NCBI GenBank assembly: GCA_947487205.1
Contig: CANKVU010000020.1
Location: 1-64,000, forward strand
Origin: an uncultured Paracoccaceae bacterium
GTDB lineage: Bacteria > Pseudomonadota > Alphaproteobacteria > Rhodobacterales > Rhodobacteraceae
Direction: 5' to 3'
DNA length: 64,000 bases
Both the position numbers and the translations under genes were made by a program. Positions 9,543-18,619 of this stretch are shown piece after piece. Numbering within the stretch: the first letter of the stretch is position 1; each line of letters opens with the position of its first letter. The notes beneath the pieces are model-generated. The model had not been told where the DNA came from. It worked only from the letters and a program-made list of their open reading frames with translations, and did not search any database.

Positions 9543-10411
9543 ATGCTGTAGTCGATCCTCAGGGAGTCGCTCGTCCATTTCCTCGTCCTGGGCGGGCTGC
9601 TCTTCGTCACATGACACTCTATGGCCCCGCCGGAAAGCGCGGGGCCGCAGGCCGCGGTAATCACTCTCGATCAGGCCCGGCTCGATCACTTGCAGACGCT
9701 CTGGACCGCGCTGTGGAAGCGCGATCCCTCGCCGGAAGACATGGCGGCGATCACTGATTGCCACCTGCGGCAAGAGGTCTTCTACCGCGAGGCCCCGCGC
9801 ATGGGCCTCGTCAAGGATGACGACATCATCCGCACCCGACTGGCGCAGAAGATGGAGGCGGCGTCGAGCGATCTCAGCATGGTCATGTAGCCCCCCACCG
9901 AGGAGCAGCTGCGCCCCTTCCATGCCGCTCGTCCTGATCTCTTCACCCTGCCGCAGGCTTTCGCCTTTCGGCAGGTGCTGTACTTGCCCAGCGAGACGGG
10001 CGACGCGGCGCTGGAAGCGACGCTCGCCTCGTTGCGAGGGGCGGCGAGGTCCCGCCGGGCCGGCGCGGCAAGCTCTCTCTGCCGACCGAGTGGGCGCAAA
10101 CCCCGGCGCAGGCACTGGAAAACTCCTTCGGAGGCAGCTTCGCGGCGTCGCTCTCGGAGCTGCGGGTCGGTACCTGGTCCGGACCGGTACGCTCGGGTCT
10201 GGGACTGCACCTCGTCCAGGTGACGGAGAACCAGCCTGAGCATCTGGCGCCCTTCTAACACGTCCGCGATTTTGTCGCCCGGCAGCACGCATATTACACC
10301 GTGCTCCAAGCCCAGGAGCAGATGTTCCGCGAGCTGCTGGACCGCTGCGAGGTCCGCTTCGAGGCCGAGGGCGCCCCCGAGACGGTGCGGCAGGAGTATG
10401 CCCGGCCATGA
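9543..10411 (+). pseudogene. PpiC/SurA-type peptidyl-prolyl isomerase, decayed
   Basis: Starting at the ATG at 9543, the frame reads a membrane-anchor-like N-terminus (SLVHFLVLGGLLF) interrupted by a TAG at 9549–9551 and a TGA shortly after. It continues in the same frame through DQARLDHLQTLW, VFYREAPRMGLVKDDDIIR and FAFRQVLYLP, with a further TAG at 9888–9890. A frameshift near 10040–10070 moves the parvulin-domain C-terminus (LPTEWAQTPAQALENSFGG, LGLHLVQVTE) to another frame, again with a stop near 10258. The final TGA overlaps the ATG of the hupE remnant, which preserves the original operon coupling. It carries at least four stops and one frameshift. Confidence 0.75.
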
Positions 10412-11391
10412 TCCTGCGCCTGCTTTGCGCTCTGACCCTGTGAATTGTCACGCTTGCTCCGCAGGCCTACGCGCATGAGATCCGTCCCGCCTTCCTGCAG
10501 GTCGACGAGATCGCGCCGCAGCGCTGCGAGGTCCTGTGGAAGGTACCCACCCGCGGCGGCATGGTGCAGGACATCCGCCCCGACTTCGACTCCGCCCTCA
10601 CGATGACCCCGGTGCCCCGGCGAGACCATCGTCGAGGGTTTCGTCCTCTTCCGTTACGGCCTCACCGGCGAGACCGGGCTGCCCGGCACGGAGCTGCGCA
10701 TCGACGGCCTCGACCGCACGACAATCGACACGCTCGTCAATGTCTCCCTGCTTGATGGCACGCATCACAGCTTCCTGCTCCGGCGGCGCGAGCCGAGCGC
10801 GATCATCCTCGAGGCGCCCTCGGCCTGGGCGGTGGTACAGACCTACACCCATCTCGGCGTGCAGCACATCCTCGAGGGCGTCGACCACCTTGCCGTCGTC
10901 GCCGCGCTGATGCCGGCTGGCCGATGCTGCTAGAATCGGTGACCGCCTTCACCGTCGCCCATTCGATCACTCTGGCGCTGGCAACCTTTGGCTACGTCTC
11001 GCTCCCGCCGCCCCCGGTCGAGACGCTGATCGCACTCAGCATCTTGCTGGTCGCCGTCGAGGCCATCCACCTGCGCCGCGGCCGTTCCAGCCTCGCAATG
11101 CGCTGGCCGTGGTTCGTCGCCTTTGCCTTCGGCGTGCTGCATGGCTTCGACTTCGCCGGCGCACTGGTCGAGATCGGCCTGCCGCAAACCCAAATTCCGC
11201 TGGCGCTGCTGTTTCTCAACGTCGGCGTGGCGCTCGGCCAGCTTGCCTTCATCGCCGCACTGCTGGCAATGTTGGCGCTGCTGCGCCGCCTCGTCGCCCT
11301 GCCGCGGGTCGCCCCGATCGCTGCCGCCTACGGCAACGGGACCGTCGCGACCTTCTGAGTGTTCGAGCGGCTGAACAGGATGGTTTTCTGA
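10408..11391 (+). pseudogene. HupE/UreJ-family membrane protein, decayed
   Basis: The ATG at 10408 opens a signal-peptide-like frame with a TGA at 10441–10443, then AHEIRPAFLQVDE, a hallmark start of mature HupE/UreJ-type proteins. A frameshift near 10615 and a small deletion near 10920 separate the extracellular domain (HLGVQHILEGVDHL) from the membrane part. The membrane part (10924 on) keeps MLLESVTAFTVAHSITLALA and the GVLHGFDFAGAL motif. A last TGA at 11356–11358 replaces what should be Trp, and the frame continues to 11391. The intact family are polytopic membrane proteins associated with metal supply. Three disabling changes make it non-functional. Confidence 0.8.
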
Positions 11392-11602
11392 TCCGGCTCG
11401 GGACCCCGGTCTTGGTGTTGGGCCGACGGAGTTTCGGCGGGCGAAGCTGAGCCCAGCCCGGAGTTTCCTATTCGGCCAAAGTCGGCGGCTGCGCCCGAAT
11501 TTCCATGTGTTGTGCTTACGAGATCTGCCGGTTTGCGAATGTCGCAAGAGGGCTCCCTCCGGGCCGTCGCTACGCCCTGCTCGAATGGCCGGTCCCTGCT
11601 TA

Positions 11603-12498
11603 GGTCATGTTGACAGATGGCGGAGCCAGAGGCGGATCGACGTGATGTCGATGACGCCGCGGAAGCTTTCCGCGGTCTTGCCGTGGCGGGTGGCGACGGT
11701 GAGGCATTGCCGAACGGCATTCTTCAGCGTGTTGGAGCAGCGCTCTGTCAGGTTGGGCAGCCGGTGGAGTGTCCGGTCCACGCCGACGCGCTTCTTGCGG
11801 GACTTGCGCATGGGGATCGCGGATAGGACCTCGCGGCGCTCGACCGCTTTGCGGATGTGGTCGGCATCATGGCCGCGCTCGGCGAGCAAGACGCTCGGAG
11901 CGGGCAGGTTGTCGGCCAGCAGATCGAAGCCGCGGCAATCGGACGTTTGGCCTGGCGTGATCTCGGTCCTCATGGGGAGGCCGCTCGGCATCGTCCTCGG
12001 ACCGATGGCGGACAATGCCTCGCCGTTGACGAGGAGGTGGATCCTGGTCGTGAAACCACGCCGAGAACGGCCGAACCCCTGCCTCGGAGTCCCCTTTCGA
12101 GCCTGCTGCCCGATGGGGAGCGCGGACCACGGTGCTGTCGATCATCTGGAGCGCGTCCGGCACGGCCCCGCTGCGGTTCGGTGCCTCCATGACGCCCTCC
12201 CGGAGCCCGGCCAGCGTCCAGCGCCGGAACCGCCGGGAGACGCTCGACCACCTGGTCCCCCTCTTCGGGCAGGTCTCGCCACGGAGCCCCGGTCCGGGCG
12301 ATCCAGAACACGCCATCCAGAACACGGCGGCGATCGACAGGTTTGCGCCCGTTCGGCGCGCGGAGGGCCAGGAGGAAGGGCTCGAGAAAAGCCCGCTCCC
12401 CGTCCGACACCAGGTCTCGTGCAACGCTGGCCTCCATCGCAGGTACAAGCTTGAAGCACGCCTTCCGCTCGGCGTGACTCCCTTTTGTCAACACGGCC
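11603..12498 (-). mobile_element. Dead IS5-family insertion sequence with intact ends
   Basis: Imperfect terminal inverted repeats are visible. The left end GGTCATGTTGACA starts at 11603, and the right end read inward is GGCCGTGTTGACA (12498 inward). TA flanks both sides (11601–11602 and 12499–12500), which fits the 2-bp target duplication of some IS5-family groups. The 896-bp interior encodes a single transposase on the minus strand, broken into three frames. From about 12437 it starts MEASVARDLVSDGERAF. The middle portion (VPDALQMIDSTVVRA, the first catalytic Asp region) is in a second frame. From about 12015 the DDE-containing end (LPMRTEITPGQTSD to SIRLWLRHLST, stop at 11605) is in a third. 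A hairpin insert lies at 11987–12019. Confidence 0.8.
11987..12019 (+). repeat. 13-nt-loop hairpin insert, copy A
   Basis: Arms GGCATCGTCC (11987–11996) and GGACAATGCC (12010–12019) pair with one mismatch around the loop TCGGACCGATGGC (11997–12009). It sits inside the IS5 transposase between the conserved stretches IHLLVNGE and LPMRTEITPGQ. There it adds about 12 in-frame residues that relatives lack. CGAG occurs on both sides when read on the coding strand and may be a target duplication. Confidence 0.65.
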
Positions 12499-12528
12499 TA
12501 GAACGACACGCTAGGAATAGATCGGCGG

Positions 12529-13857
12529 CTAAATGGCGAGGCTGTGGGCACCTCGAGATTTGGCGTAGCGGTCGATCGTCATCGCCACGAGCCGGACGAG
12601 GTAGCGGAATTCGGGGCGGAGGTCGAGCGCGCCCCCTGCGCCGTGTAGTGTCGCTTGCGGCCACCGCATTGCGATCTCTGCCGTCAGGGCGCGCACCGCG
12701 TCGGGATGGTCGAATTGTGCGGGCTCGATGGAGAAGTCGCACAGAAGTCGTTCAATCACAGCGCCGCGCAGGCGATCGTCCTCGGTGAGGACGTGGCCGC
12801 GGGTTGTCGAGAACCGGCCTGACCGTATGCGCGCCGTCCAGTCCGCGGTGCGGGCCGCGTTCTGGGCGTAACCCCTTGGCGTCCGGGAGATCGCCGACGC
12901 GCCGAGGCCGATCAGCGTGTCTGAAGGATCGACCGTGTAGCCCTGGAAATTGCGGCGCAGCGTTCCTGTCTGGGCAGCTTGCGCCATGGCGTCTTCAGGC
13001 CGCGCGAAATGATCGAAACCGATCGGGCGATATCCCGAAAGGCGCAGGCGCCGGTCGGCTTGGCGCGACATTGCGAGGCGTGTGTCGTGGCCCGGCAAAT
13101 CGGCTTCGCGGATCATGACCTGCCGACGCGAGGCCCAAGGCACATGGGCGTATCCGTAGAGGGCGAGCCGATCGGGCGCGAGCGCGCAGACGGTGTCGAG
13201 CGTCGCGTCGAGCGTCTCGAGGGTCTGTTTCGGCAAGCCGTAGAGAAGATCCAGATTGATGCCCTCGACGCCGTGCGCCCTCAGACCCTTGATGACGGCC
13301 TCAGTCTGTTCCACGCTTTGCGGACGGCCGATGGCGGTCTGCACCGCCGGTTCGAAATCCTGCACACCGAGCGAGGCCCGCGTCATTCCAGCGGTCGCGA
13401 GAACGTCGAGCTTTGCCGCGTCGATTTCGGTGGGATCGACCTCGACGGAGGTCTCCGCCCCCGCAGTTCTGGGAAGCCGCGCGTCGAGCATCGCGAAGAG
13501 GCGGCCGAGCAACTTCGGGGGCAGCAATGTCGGCGTTCCACCGCCGAGGTGAAGATGCGTGACCTTCACGTCAGCCGGCAGCAGGTCCGCCACCAGCGCG
13601 ATCTCCGCCTCCAAGGTATCGAGATAGGCTTCGAGCGGCGCCTCGGTCCGCGTGCCCTGCGTGCGACAGGCGCAGAACCAGCAGAGGCGGCGGCAGAACG
13701 GGATATGGACATAGAGCGAAATCCGGGTGCCCGGCTTGACCTCTCGCAGCCAGCCAGCCATCGTCGCGGGCCCGACTGCATCGGAGAATTGCGTCGCGGG
13801 CGGATAGCTGGTGTAACGGGGAGCGCGGGCGCCGGGGGCTGTGTTCTGATCGGTCAT
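12529..13857 (-). CDS. hemN: Oxygen-independent coproporphyrinogen III oxidase (radical SAM)
   Basis: A cytoplasmic protein of 442 residues that converts coproporphyrinogen III to protoporphyrinogen IX without oxygen, using S-adenosylmethionine and a [4Fe-4S] cluster. The radical-SAM motif reads CRRLCWFCAC (about residues 55–64), preceded by YVHIPF; LHLGGGTPT and the GINLDLLYGLPKQT stretch are further family signatures. The ATG at 13857 is chosen because the in-frame ATG at 13899 lies inside the FNR box; the family start (MTDQNT… then PRYTSYPP) also fits. It is divergent from fnrL with a shared FNR box between them, so it is probably induced at low oxygen. It makes haem for the cbb3 oxidase next door. 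Confidence 0.93.
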   Translation of the reverse strand: MTDQNTAPGARAPRYTSYPPATQFSDAVGPATMAGWLREVKPGTRISLYVHIPFCRRLCWFCACRTQGTRTEAPLEAYLDTLEAEIALVADLLPADVKVTHLHLGGGTPTLLPPKLLGRLFAMLDARLPRTAGAETSVEVDPTEIDAAKLDVLATAGMTRASLGVQDFEPAVQTAIGRPQSVEQTEAVIKGLRAHGVEGINLDLLYGLPKQTLETLDATLDTVCALAPDRLALYGYAHVPWASRRQVMIREADLPGHDTRLAMSRQADRRLRLSGYRPIGFDHFARPEDAMAQAAQTGTLRRNFQGYTVDPSDTLIGLGASAISRTPRGYAQNAARTADWTARIRSGRFSTTRGHVLTEDDRLRGAVIERLLCDFSIEPAQFDHPDAVRALTAEIAMRWPQATLHGAGGALDLRPEFRYLVRLVAMTIDRYAKSRGAHSLAI

Positions 13858-13892
13858 GGCACCGATCTGTCGCTCGGGACTGTCGTCCCGCA

Positions 13893-13906
13893 TTGACATG
13901 GATCAA
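13893..13906. promoter_or_regulatory. FNR box shared by hemN and fnrL
   Basis: TTGACATGGATCAA matches the FNR/FnrL consensus TTGAT-N4-ATCAA at nine of ten half-site bases. It lies 36 bases from each of the two divergent starts (hemN at 13857, fnrL at 13942), so FnrL probably controls both genes, including its own. Confidence 0.8.
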
Positions 13907-13941
13907 TCGTCACCGACGCACGGGAACGGGGAAGGAACGTC

Positions 13942-14694
13942 ATGGCCGAGATCAGGCCGCTGATCGCTGCGCGCGGCGCCATGGCGACCCAGGATTGCAA
14001 CGCCTGTCCGATCCGCCACCGGGCCGTCTGCGCCAGGTGCGAAGGTGCCGAGCTCGACCGCCTCGCGTCCATGAAGAGCTATCGCAGCTGGGCGGCGGGG
14101 GAAACGGTCGCACTCGAAGGCGACATGCTGCCCTTCGTCGGCACGGTCCTGTCCGGATGCGCGACCCTGACCCGATCGCTCGAGGACGGGCGCGTGCAAA
14201 TGGTCGGCCTTCTGATGCCCTCCGATTTCGTCGGACGGCCCGGCCGCGCGACCGCGCCCTACGAGGTGACGGCGGCCACGGACATCACGCTCTGCCTGTT
14301 CGACCGCCAGCGGTTCGAGGCGCTGCTGACCGATGCGCCCCAAGTTGCGTCGCGCCTTCTGGAGATGTCGCTGGACGAGCTCGATGCCGCGCGGGACTGG
14401 ATGCTTCTTCTGGGCCGCAAGACGGCCCGCGAGCGGGTGGCCACGTTGCTTGCACTCGTGCTTCGACGGGCCGCCGTCGATGCGCGTCCACTGCGCGCGC
14501 AACTCCCGCTTGGGCGCGAGGCGATGGCCTCCTATCTCGGCCTCACGATCGAGACCGTCAGCCGACAGATCACCGCGCTGAAGCGCGACGGGGTGATCCG
14601 ATTGGAAGGCGGTGGGCGCACCATCCTCTGCGACGACCTGGCCGCGCTGCTGATCGAAGCCGGGGACGATGGCGACGGCGAAATGCCGGGTTGA
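13942..14694 (+). CDS. fnrL: FnrL, oxygen-sensing Crp/Fnr-family regulator
   Basis: A protein of 250 residues. The N-terminal Cys cluster CNACPIRHRAVCARC (about 20–34), with a further Cys at about 74 (SGCATL), can hold the oxygen-labile [4Fe-4S] cluster of FNR proteins. A cyclic-nucleotide-type β-roll follows, then a C-terminal winged helix whose recognition helix LTIETVSRQITAL (about 197–209) keeps the E--SR residues that read TTGAT half-sites. It activates anaerobic and microaerobic genes when the cluster is intact. The ATG at 13942 has a GGAAGGAA ribosome site just upstream. The gene lies between the FNR box it shares with hemN and the FNR box of ccoN, both plausible direct targets. Confidence 0.93.
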   Translation: MAEIRPLIAARGAMATQDCNACPIRHRAVCARCEGAELDRLASMKSYRSWAAGETVALEGDMLPFVGTVLSGCATLTRSLEDGRVQMVGLLMPSDFVGRPGRATAPYEVTAATDITLCLFDRQRFEALLTDAPQVASRLLEMSLDELDAARDWMLLLGRKTARERVATLLALVLRRAAVDARPLRAQLPLGREAMASYLGLTIETVSRQITALKRDGVIRLEGGGRTILCDDLAALLIEAGDDGDGEMPG

Positions 14695-14713
14695 GGCGGT
14701 CCCCGCGCGCCGT

Positions 14714-14727
14714 TTGATCCAGGTCAA
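14714..14727. promoter_or_regulatory. FNR box upstream of ccoN
   Basis: TTGATCCAGGTCAA closely matches the FnrL consensus (TTGAT-N4-ATCAA, one change) and lies 55 bases upstream of the ccoN ATG, suitable for activation of the ccoNOQP operon. The same 14 bases recur upstream of ccoG. Confidence 0.85.
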
Positions 14728-14782
14728 AGCTCCGCCGATCTGAACATGCGATCCGGCCCCGGAAGGAAGACGGGGACGGGAC

Positions 14783-16393
14783 ATGCTCGACATTTTCAAA
14801 CTGATCGCCTTGGCGGTCGTTGCGCTCGTCGCGGCCATCGCGGCGAACTGGGCGCGTGACGCGGCCTACCTGGTCCACGCATTGCTTGTCATGGGGCTCG
14901 GGGCTGGCCTGTTCCTGTGGCAGCTGCGCACGATGCCGATCCCGGGCGAGCCCGTGCCGTCGCGCCTCGCGCCCAGCGGTTACATGGACGGACCGATCCG
15001 CTACGGCGTGATCGCGACCTCGTTCTGGGGGGTGGTCGGATTGCTGGCGGGCACGTTCATCGCCTTCCAGCTGGCCTTTCCGGCGCTCAATTTCGACTGG
15101 GGACAGCCGTTCACGAATTTCGGGCGGCTGCGGCCGTTGCATACCTCGGCAGTGATCTTCGCCTTCGGGGGCAACGCGCTGATCGCGACCTCGTTCTACA
15201 TCGTCCAGCGCACCTGCGGCGCGCGGCTGTGGGGCGGCAACGCGGCGTGGTTCGTGTTCTGGGGTTACAACCTGTTCATCGTGATGGCGGCGACCGGGTA
15301 CTTGCTGGGAGCAACGCAGTCCAAGGAATACGCCGAGCCGGAGTGGTACGTGGACATCTGGCTTACCGTCGTCTGGCTCGTCTATCTGGCGGTCTTTCTT
15401 GGCACCATCCTCAACCGGCGCGAACGGCACATCTACGTCGCCAACTGGTTCCTGCTGAGCTTCATCGTCACCGTGGCGATGCTGCATGTCGTCAACAACA
15501 TCTCGATCCCGGTCTCGATCTGGGGCTCGAAGAGCGTGCAGGTCTTCGCGGGCGTGCAGGACGCAATGACCCAGTGGTGGTACGGCCACAACGCCGTGGG
15601 CTTCTTCCTGACGGCCGGGTTCCTGGGCATGATGTATTATTTCGTGCCGAAGCAGGCCGGGCGACCCATCTACAGCTACAAGCTGTCGATCATCCACTTC
15701 TGGGCGCTGATCTTTCTCTACATCTGGGCGGGTCCGCACCACCTTCACTACACGGCGCTGCCGGACTGGGCCGCGACGCTGGGCATGGTGTTCTCGGTGA
15801 TCCTCTGGATGCCCAGCTGGGGCGGCATGATCAACGGCCTGATGACGCTGCAAGGCGCCTGGGACAAGATCCGCACCGACCCGATCATCCGCATGTTCGT
15901 GGCAAGCCTCGCCTTCTACGGCATGTCGACCTTCGAAGGTCCGATGATGTCGATCCGCGCGGTCAACAGCCTCAGCCACTACACCGACTGGACCATAGGG
16001 CACGTTCATAGCGGCGCGCTGGGCTGGAACGGTCTCATCACGTTCGGTTGCCTCTATTTCCTCGTGCCGCGGCTCTGGGGACGCGAGCGGATGCACTCCA
16101 TGGCGGCGATCAACACGCATTTCTGGCTCGCGACCGTCGGCATCGTTCTCTACGCGGCCTCGATGTGGGTCTCGGGGATCATGGAGGGGCTCATGTGGCG
16201 CGAGGTCGATCAGAACGGCTTCCTCGTCAACAGTTTCGCCGACACCGTCGATGCCAAGTTTCCAATGTACGTCGTGCGCGCGCTGGGCGGCGTGCTCTAC
16301 CTCGCCGGCGCGCTCGTCATGTCCTGGAACATCTGGATGACGATCCGAGCCCCCCAAGCCCGTGCCGTCACCGTCGCCACCCCCGCGGAGTGA
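14783..16393 (+). CDS. ccoN: cbb3-type cytochrome c oxidase subunit I
   Basis: The 536-residue catalytic subunit of the high-affinity cbb3 oxidase. It reduces O2 to water and pumps protons in the inner membrane. About 13–14 membrane helices are apparent. Haem/CuB ligand motifs include [10 protein letters not shown] (low-spin haem His), [13 protein letters not shown] (CuB/Tyr region), GPHHLHYT and [14 protein letters not shown] (haem His pair). Length is normal for the family, including an extra N-terminal hydrophobic segment ([20 protein letters not shown]) common in alphaproteobacteria. It is the first gene of ccoNOQP, directly preceded by an FNR box and a strong GGAAGGAAG ribosome site. Four bases separate its stop from ccoO. 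Confidence 0.95.
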   Translation: MLDIFKLIALAVVALVAAIAANWARDAAYLVHALLVMGLGAGLFLWQLRTMPIPGEPVPSRLAPSGYMDGPIRYGVIATSFWGVVGLLAGTFIAFQLAFPALNFDWGQPFTNFGRLRPLHTSAVIFAFGGNALIATSFYIVQRTCGARLWGGNAAWFVFWGYNLFIVMAATGYLLGATQSKEYAEPEWYVDIWLTVVWLVYLAVFLGTILNRRERHIYVANWFLLSFIVTVAMLHVVNNISIPVSIWGSKSVQVFAGVQDAMTQWWYGHNAVGFFLTAGFLGMMYYFVPKQAGRPIYSYKLSIIHFWALIFLYIWAGPHHLHYTALPDWAATLGMVFSVILWMPSWGGMINGLMTLQGAWDKIRTDPIIRMFVASLAFYGMSTFEGPMMSIRAVNSLSHYTDWTIGHVHSGALGWNGLITFGCLYFLVPRLWGRERMHSMAAINTHFWLATVGIVLYAASMWVSGIMEGLMWREVDQNGFLVNSFADTVDAKFPMYVVRALGGVLYLAGALVMSWNIWMTIRAPQARAVTVATPAE

Positions 16394-16397
16394 AGTC

Positions 16398-17234
16398 ATG
16401 AGCAAGGATCCCAAGGACCCGAATTACCGCCCGTCCGACGATCCGAAGGTCGTCACCCCGAACGAGGCCCGGGCGACCGGCGAGCTGCCGAACGAATTGC
16501 CGCACCACGCGAAGACGATCACCTTCCACCAGCGGCTGGAGCGTAACGCGACGCTTCTGCTCGCGGCGTCCTTCGCGGTCGTCACGGTGGGCGGAATCGT
16601 CGAGATCGCGCCGCTGTTCTGGCTGGAGAACACGATCGAGGAAGTGGAGGGGATGCGCCCCTATTCCCCGCTCGAGCTGGCCGGGCGCGACATCTACGTG
16701 CGCGAGGGCTGCTATACCTGCCACAGTCAGATGATCCGGCCGATGCGCGACGAAACGGAGCGCTACGGCCATTACAGCCTGGCGGCGGAGTCAATGTACG
16801 ACCACCCGTTCCAGTGGGGCTCTAAGCGCACGGGCCCCGATCTCGCGCGCGTAGGGGGCCGATACTCGGACGAGTGGCACGTCGATCACTTGATGGACCC
16901 ACAATCGGTCGTGCCGGAAAGCGTGATGCCGAAATACGCCTTCCTTGCCGACGCGCGGATCGGAACCGCAGGCGTGGACGACCTGCTGGCCACCCATCGC
17001 TTCGTCGGCGTGCCCTACACCGATGAGATGATCGACGAGGCCCGCGCCGACATGCGCGCGCAGGTCGATCCGATGGGCGATGCCGACGGTCTGCTGGAGC
17101 GCTACCCCGGTGCCCAGGTTCGCAATTTCGACGGCTTGGCCGAACTGACCGAGATGGATGCGCTGATCGCATATCTGCAGATGCTCGGCACGCTCGTCGA
17201 TTTCTCCACCTTTTCACCTGACGACAGCCGCTGA
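16398..17234 (+). CDS. ccoO: cbb3-type cytochrome c oxidase subunit II (monohaem cytochrome c)
   Basis: A membrane-anchored mono-haem c subunit of 278 residues. It has a cytoplasmic N-terminal tail of about 45 residues, one membrane helix (about 52–72), and a periplasmic domain with the single haem motif CYTCH and a methionine-rich ligand region (SVMPKYAF). It passes electrons from CcoP to the CcoN active site. The ATG at 16398 is chosen four bases after the ccoN stop; an in-frame ATG at 16362 would intrude into ccoN. The ccoQ start follows after an 8-base gap. No defects are seen. Confidence 0.94.
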   Translation: MSKDPKDPNYRPSDDPKVVTPNEARATGELPNELPHHAKTITFHQRLERNATLLLAASFAVVTVGGIVEIAPLFWLENTIEEVEGMRPYSPLELAGRDIYVREGCYTCHSQMIRPMRDETERYGHYSLAAESMYDHPFQWGSKRTGPDLARVGGRYSDEWHVDHLMDPQSVVPESVMPKYAFLADARIGTAGVDDLLATHRFVGVPYTDEMIDEARADMRAQVDPMGDADGLLERYPGAQVRNFDGLAELTEMDALIAYLQMLGTLVDFSTFSPDDSR

Positions 17235-17242
17235 GAGGGCTC

Positions 17243-17422
17243 ATGGATACCTATTCCTTCCTGCGCGAACTCGCCGACAGCTGGGTTCTCCTGATCCTGA
17301 CCTTGATCTTCCTCGGCGTCATCGGCTGGGCATTTCGCCCGGGCTCGCGCCTGATCCATGACGATGCCGCCGCGGTGCCGTTCCGCCACGACCGGCCGGC
17401 GGAGGAGCGCGACGATGACTGA
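17243..17422 (+). CDS. ccoQ: cbb3 oxidase small subunit CcoQ
   Basis: A 59-residue protein with one membrane helix (VLLILTLIFLGVIGWAF, about residues 15–31), followed by the FRPGSR motif usual for CcoQ and an acidic/basic C-terminal tail. In other bacteria CcoQ stabilises the cbb3 complex, mainly the CcoNO–CcoP contact, especially when oxygen rises. It lies between ccoO and ccoP in the typical order. Its last eight bases overlap the start of a second small reading frame (ATGACTGA). Confidence 0.9.
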   Translation: MDTYSFLRELADSWVLLILTLIFLGVIGWAFRPGSRLIHDDAAAVPFRHDRPAEERDDD

Positions 17423-17597
17423 CCTTTCCGTATCGGCGCGGTCGGACGATGTCCCCCGAACGGCTCTTCAGGCGACGAGCGACCTGTCCGGCGGACAGGC
17501 CGCTCCCGAACCCAGGACAGCAGGCTGCGCCAACGCCTGTCCCGGCTGCAACTGTGTTTCCATTCCCGACTTCGTAAGGAGCGACCGCAATGGCTGA
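17415..17597 (+). CDS. Small Cys-rich protein coupled between ccoQ and ccoP (unrecognised)
   Basis: A 60-residue frame fills the unusually long ccoQ–ccoP gap. It overlaps ccoQ by 8 bp (ATGACTGA) and ccoP by 8 bp (ATGGCTGA), and a strong GGAGGAG ribosome site lies about 8 bases before the ATG. Residues 1–35 are polar and probably disordered. The end carries CANACPGCNC, four Cys and an Asn in ten residues, which could bind copper, zinc or an iron–sulfur cluster. There is no signal peptide or membrane helix. Placement and coupling suggest a role in oxidase assembly or metal supply, but that is inference. It could instead be a chance frame acting as a spacer. Confidence 0.5.
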   Translation: MTDLSVSARSDDVPRTALQATSDLSGGQAAPEPRTAGCANACPGCNCVSIPDFVRSDRNG

Positions 17598-18585
17598 CGC
17601 ACCCAAGATCGACGAGGTCACCGGTACCGAAACCACCGGGCACAGTTGGGACGGAATCGAAGAGCTAAACACGCCCCTGCCGCGATGGTGGCTCTGGACC
17701 TTCTATGCGACGGTCGTGTGGGGGATCATCTATATGATCCTCTTCCCCGCCTGGCCGCTCGTCTCGGGCGCGACGACGGGACTGCTGGGATTTTCGACTC
17801 GCGGAGAGGTCGCGGCCGAGATCGAGCGCGTCGAACTCTCGAATGCCGAGCTGACACGAAGCCTGACCACCGTCGACCTTGCCGCTCTCCCGGCCAACGA
17901 AGATCTGCATCGCTTTGCCGTGCAGGCGGGCCGGTCGATCTTCGCCGCCAATTGCTCGCAATGCCACGGCGCGGGGGCGGCGGGCGTGGTCGCTTCTGGC
18001 TATCCGAACCTGCTCGACGACGATTGGCTCTGGGGCGGTACGCTGGAGGAGATCGCCTATACCGTGCGCCACGGCATCCGGAACGAAGACCTGGACTCAC
18101 GCTATTCGGAGATGCCGCCCTTCGACTGGATGGAGGACGAGGAGCTCGACCAGGTCGCGCACCATGTCCGCAGTCTGTCGGGGCTGGACCACGATGCCGC
18201 GGCCGCCGATCAGGGCGCGGCGCTGTTTGTCGACAATTGCAGCTCGTGCCACGGCGAAAACGGCTTGGGCAATCGCGACCTCGGCGCACCGAACCTCGCC
18301 GACGCGATCTGGCTGAGGGGCGGCACGCACGAGGCGATCCTGCGGCAGCTCAATGCACCCCGGCACGGGGTGATGCCGCCATGGGGCGAGCGGCTGGGCG
18401 AGGCCGAGGTGCGCGCGGTCTCGGCCTATGTCCACGGCCTGGGCGGTGGCGAGGCCCAGATCGCCGATCCCGCGACCGACAAGGGGGCCGAAGACGCGGC
18501 CGCCGTGCCCGATGCAACCTATCCGGCCCGAGCCGGGGAAACGCCGGAGGAGGCGGGCGCAGACGACGTCGCGCCCACGGAATAG
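17590..18585 (+). CDS. ccoP: cbb3-type cytochrome c oxidase subunit III (dihaem cytochrome c)
   Basis: A 331-residue membrane-anchored dihaem cytochrome. The cytoplasmic N-terminus starts PKIDEVTGTETTGHSWDGIEELNTP, a classic CcoP opening containing the polar GHxWDGIEE signature. One membrane helix follows (about 36–58), then two cytochrome c domains with CSQCH (about 122) and CSSCH (about 219), and an Ala/Glu/Asp-rich tail. It takes electrons from soluble or membrane cytochromes and passes them to CcoO. The AAGGAG ribosome site lies inside the preceding small Cys-rich frame. The tail after about residue 290 is longer and more acidic than usual and is probably disordered. It is the last gene of the structural operon. 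Confidence 0.95.
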   Translation: MADAPKIDEVTGTETTGHSWDGIEELNTPLPRWWLWTFYATVVWGIIYMILFPAWPLVSGATTGLLGFSTRGEVAAEIERVELSNAELTRSLTTVDLAALPANEDLHRFAVQAGRSIFAANCSQCHGAGAAGVVASGYPNLLDDDWLWGGTLEEIAYTVRHGIRNEDLDSRYSEMPPFDWMEDEELDQVAHHVRSLSGLDHDAAAADQGAALFVDNCSSCHGENGLGNRDLGAPNLADAIWLRGGTHEAILRQLNAPRHGVMPPWGERLGEAEVRAVSAYVHGLGGGEAQIADPATDKGAEDAAAVPDATYPARAGETPEEAGADDVAPTE

Positions 18586-18619
18586 TCCCCTCGGAAGCGG
18601 CCGTTCGGGGCGCACGCGA

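Noticed and set aside
13858-13899. Upstream ATG for hemN at 13899
   Set aside because: It lies inside the FNR box and adds 14 residues not needed by the family; the ATG at 13857 fits better.
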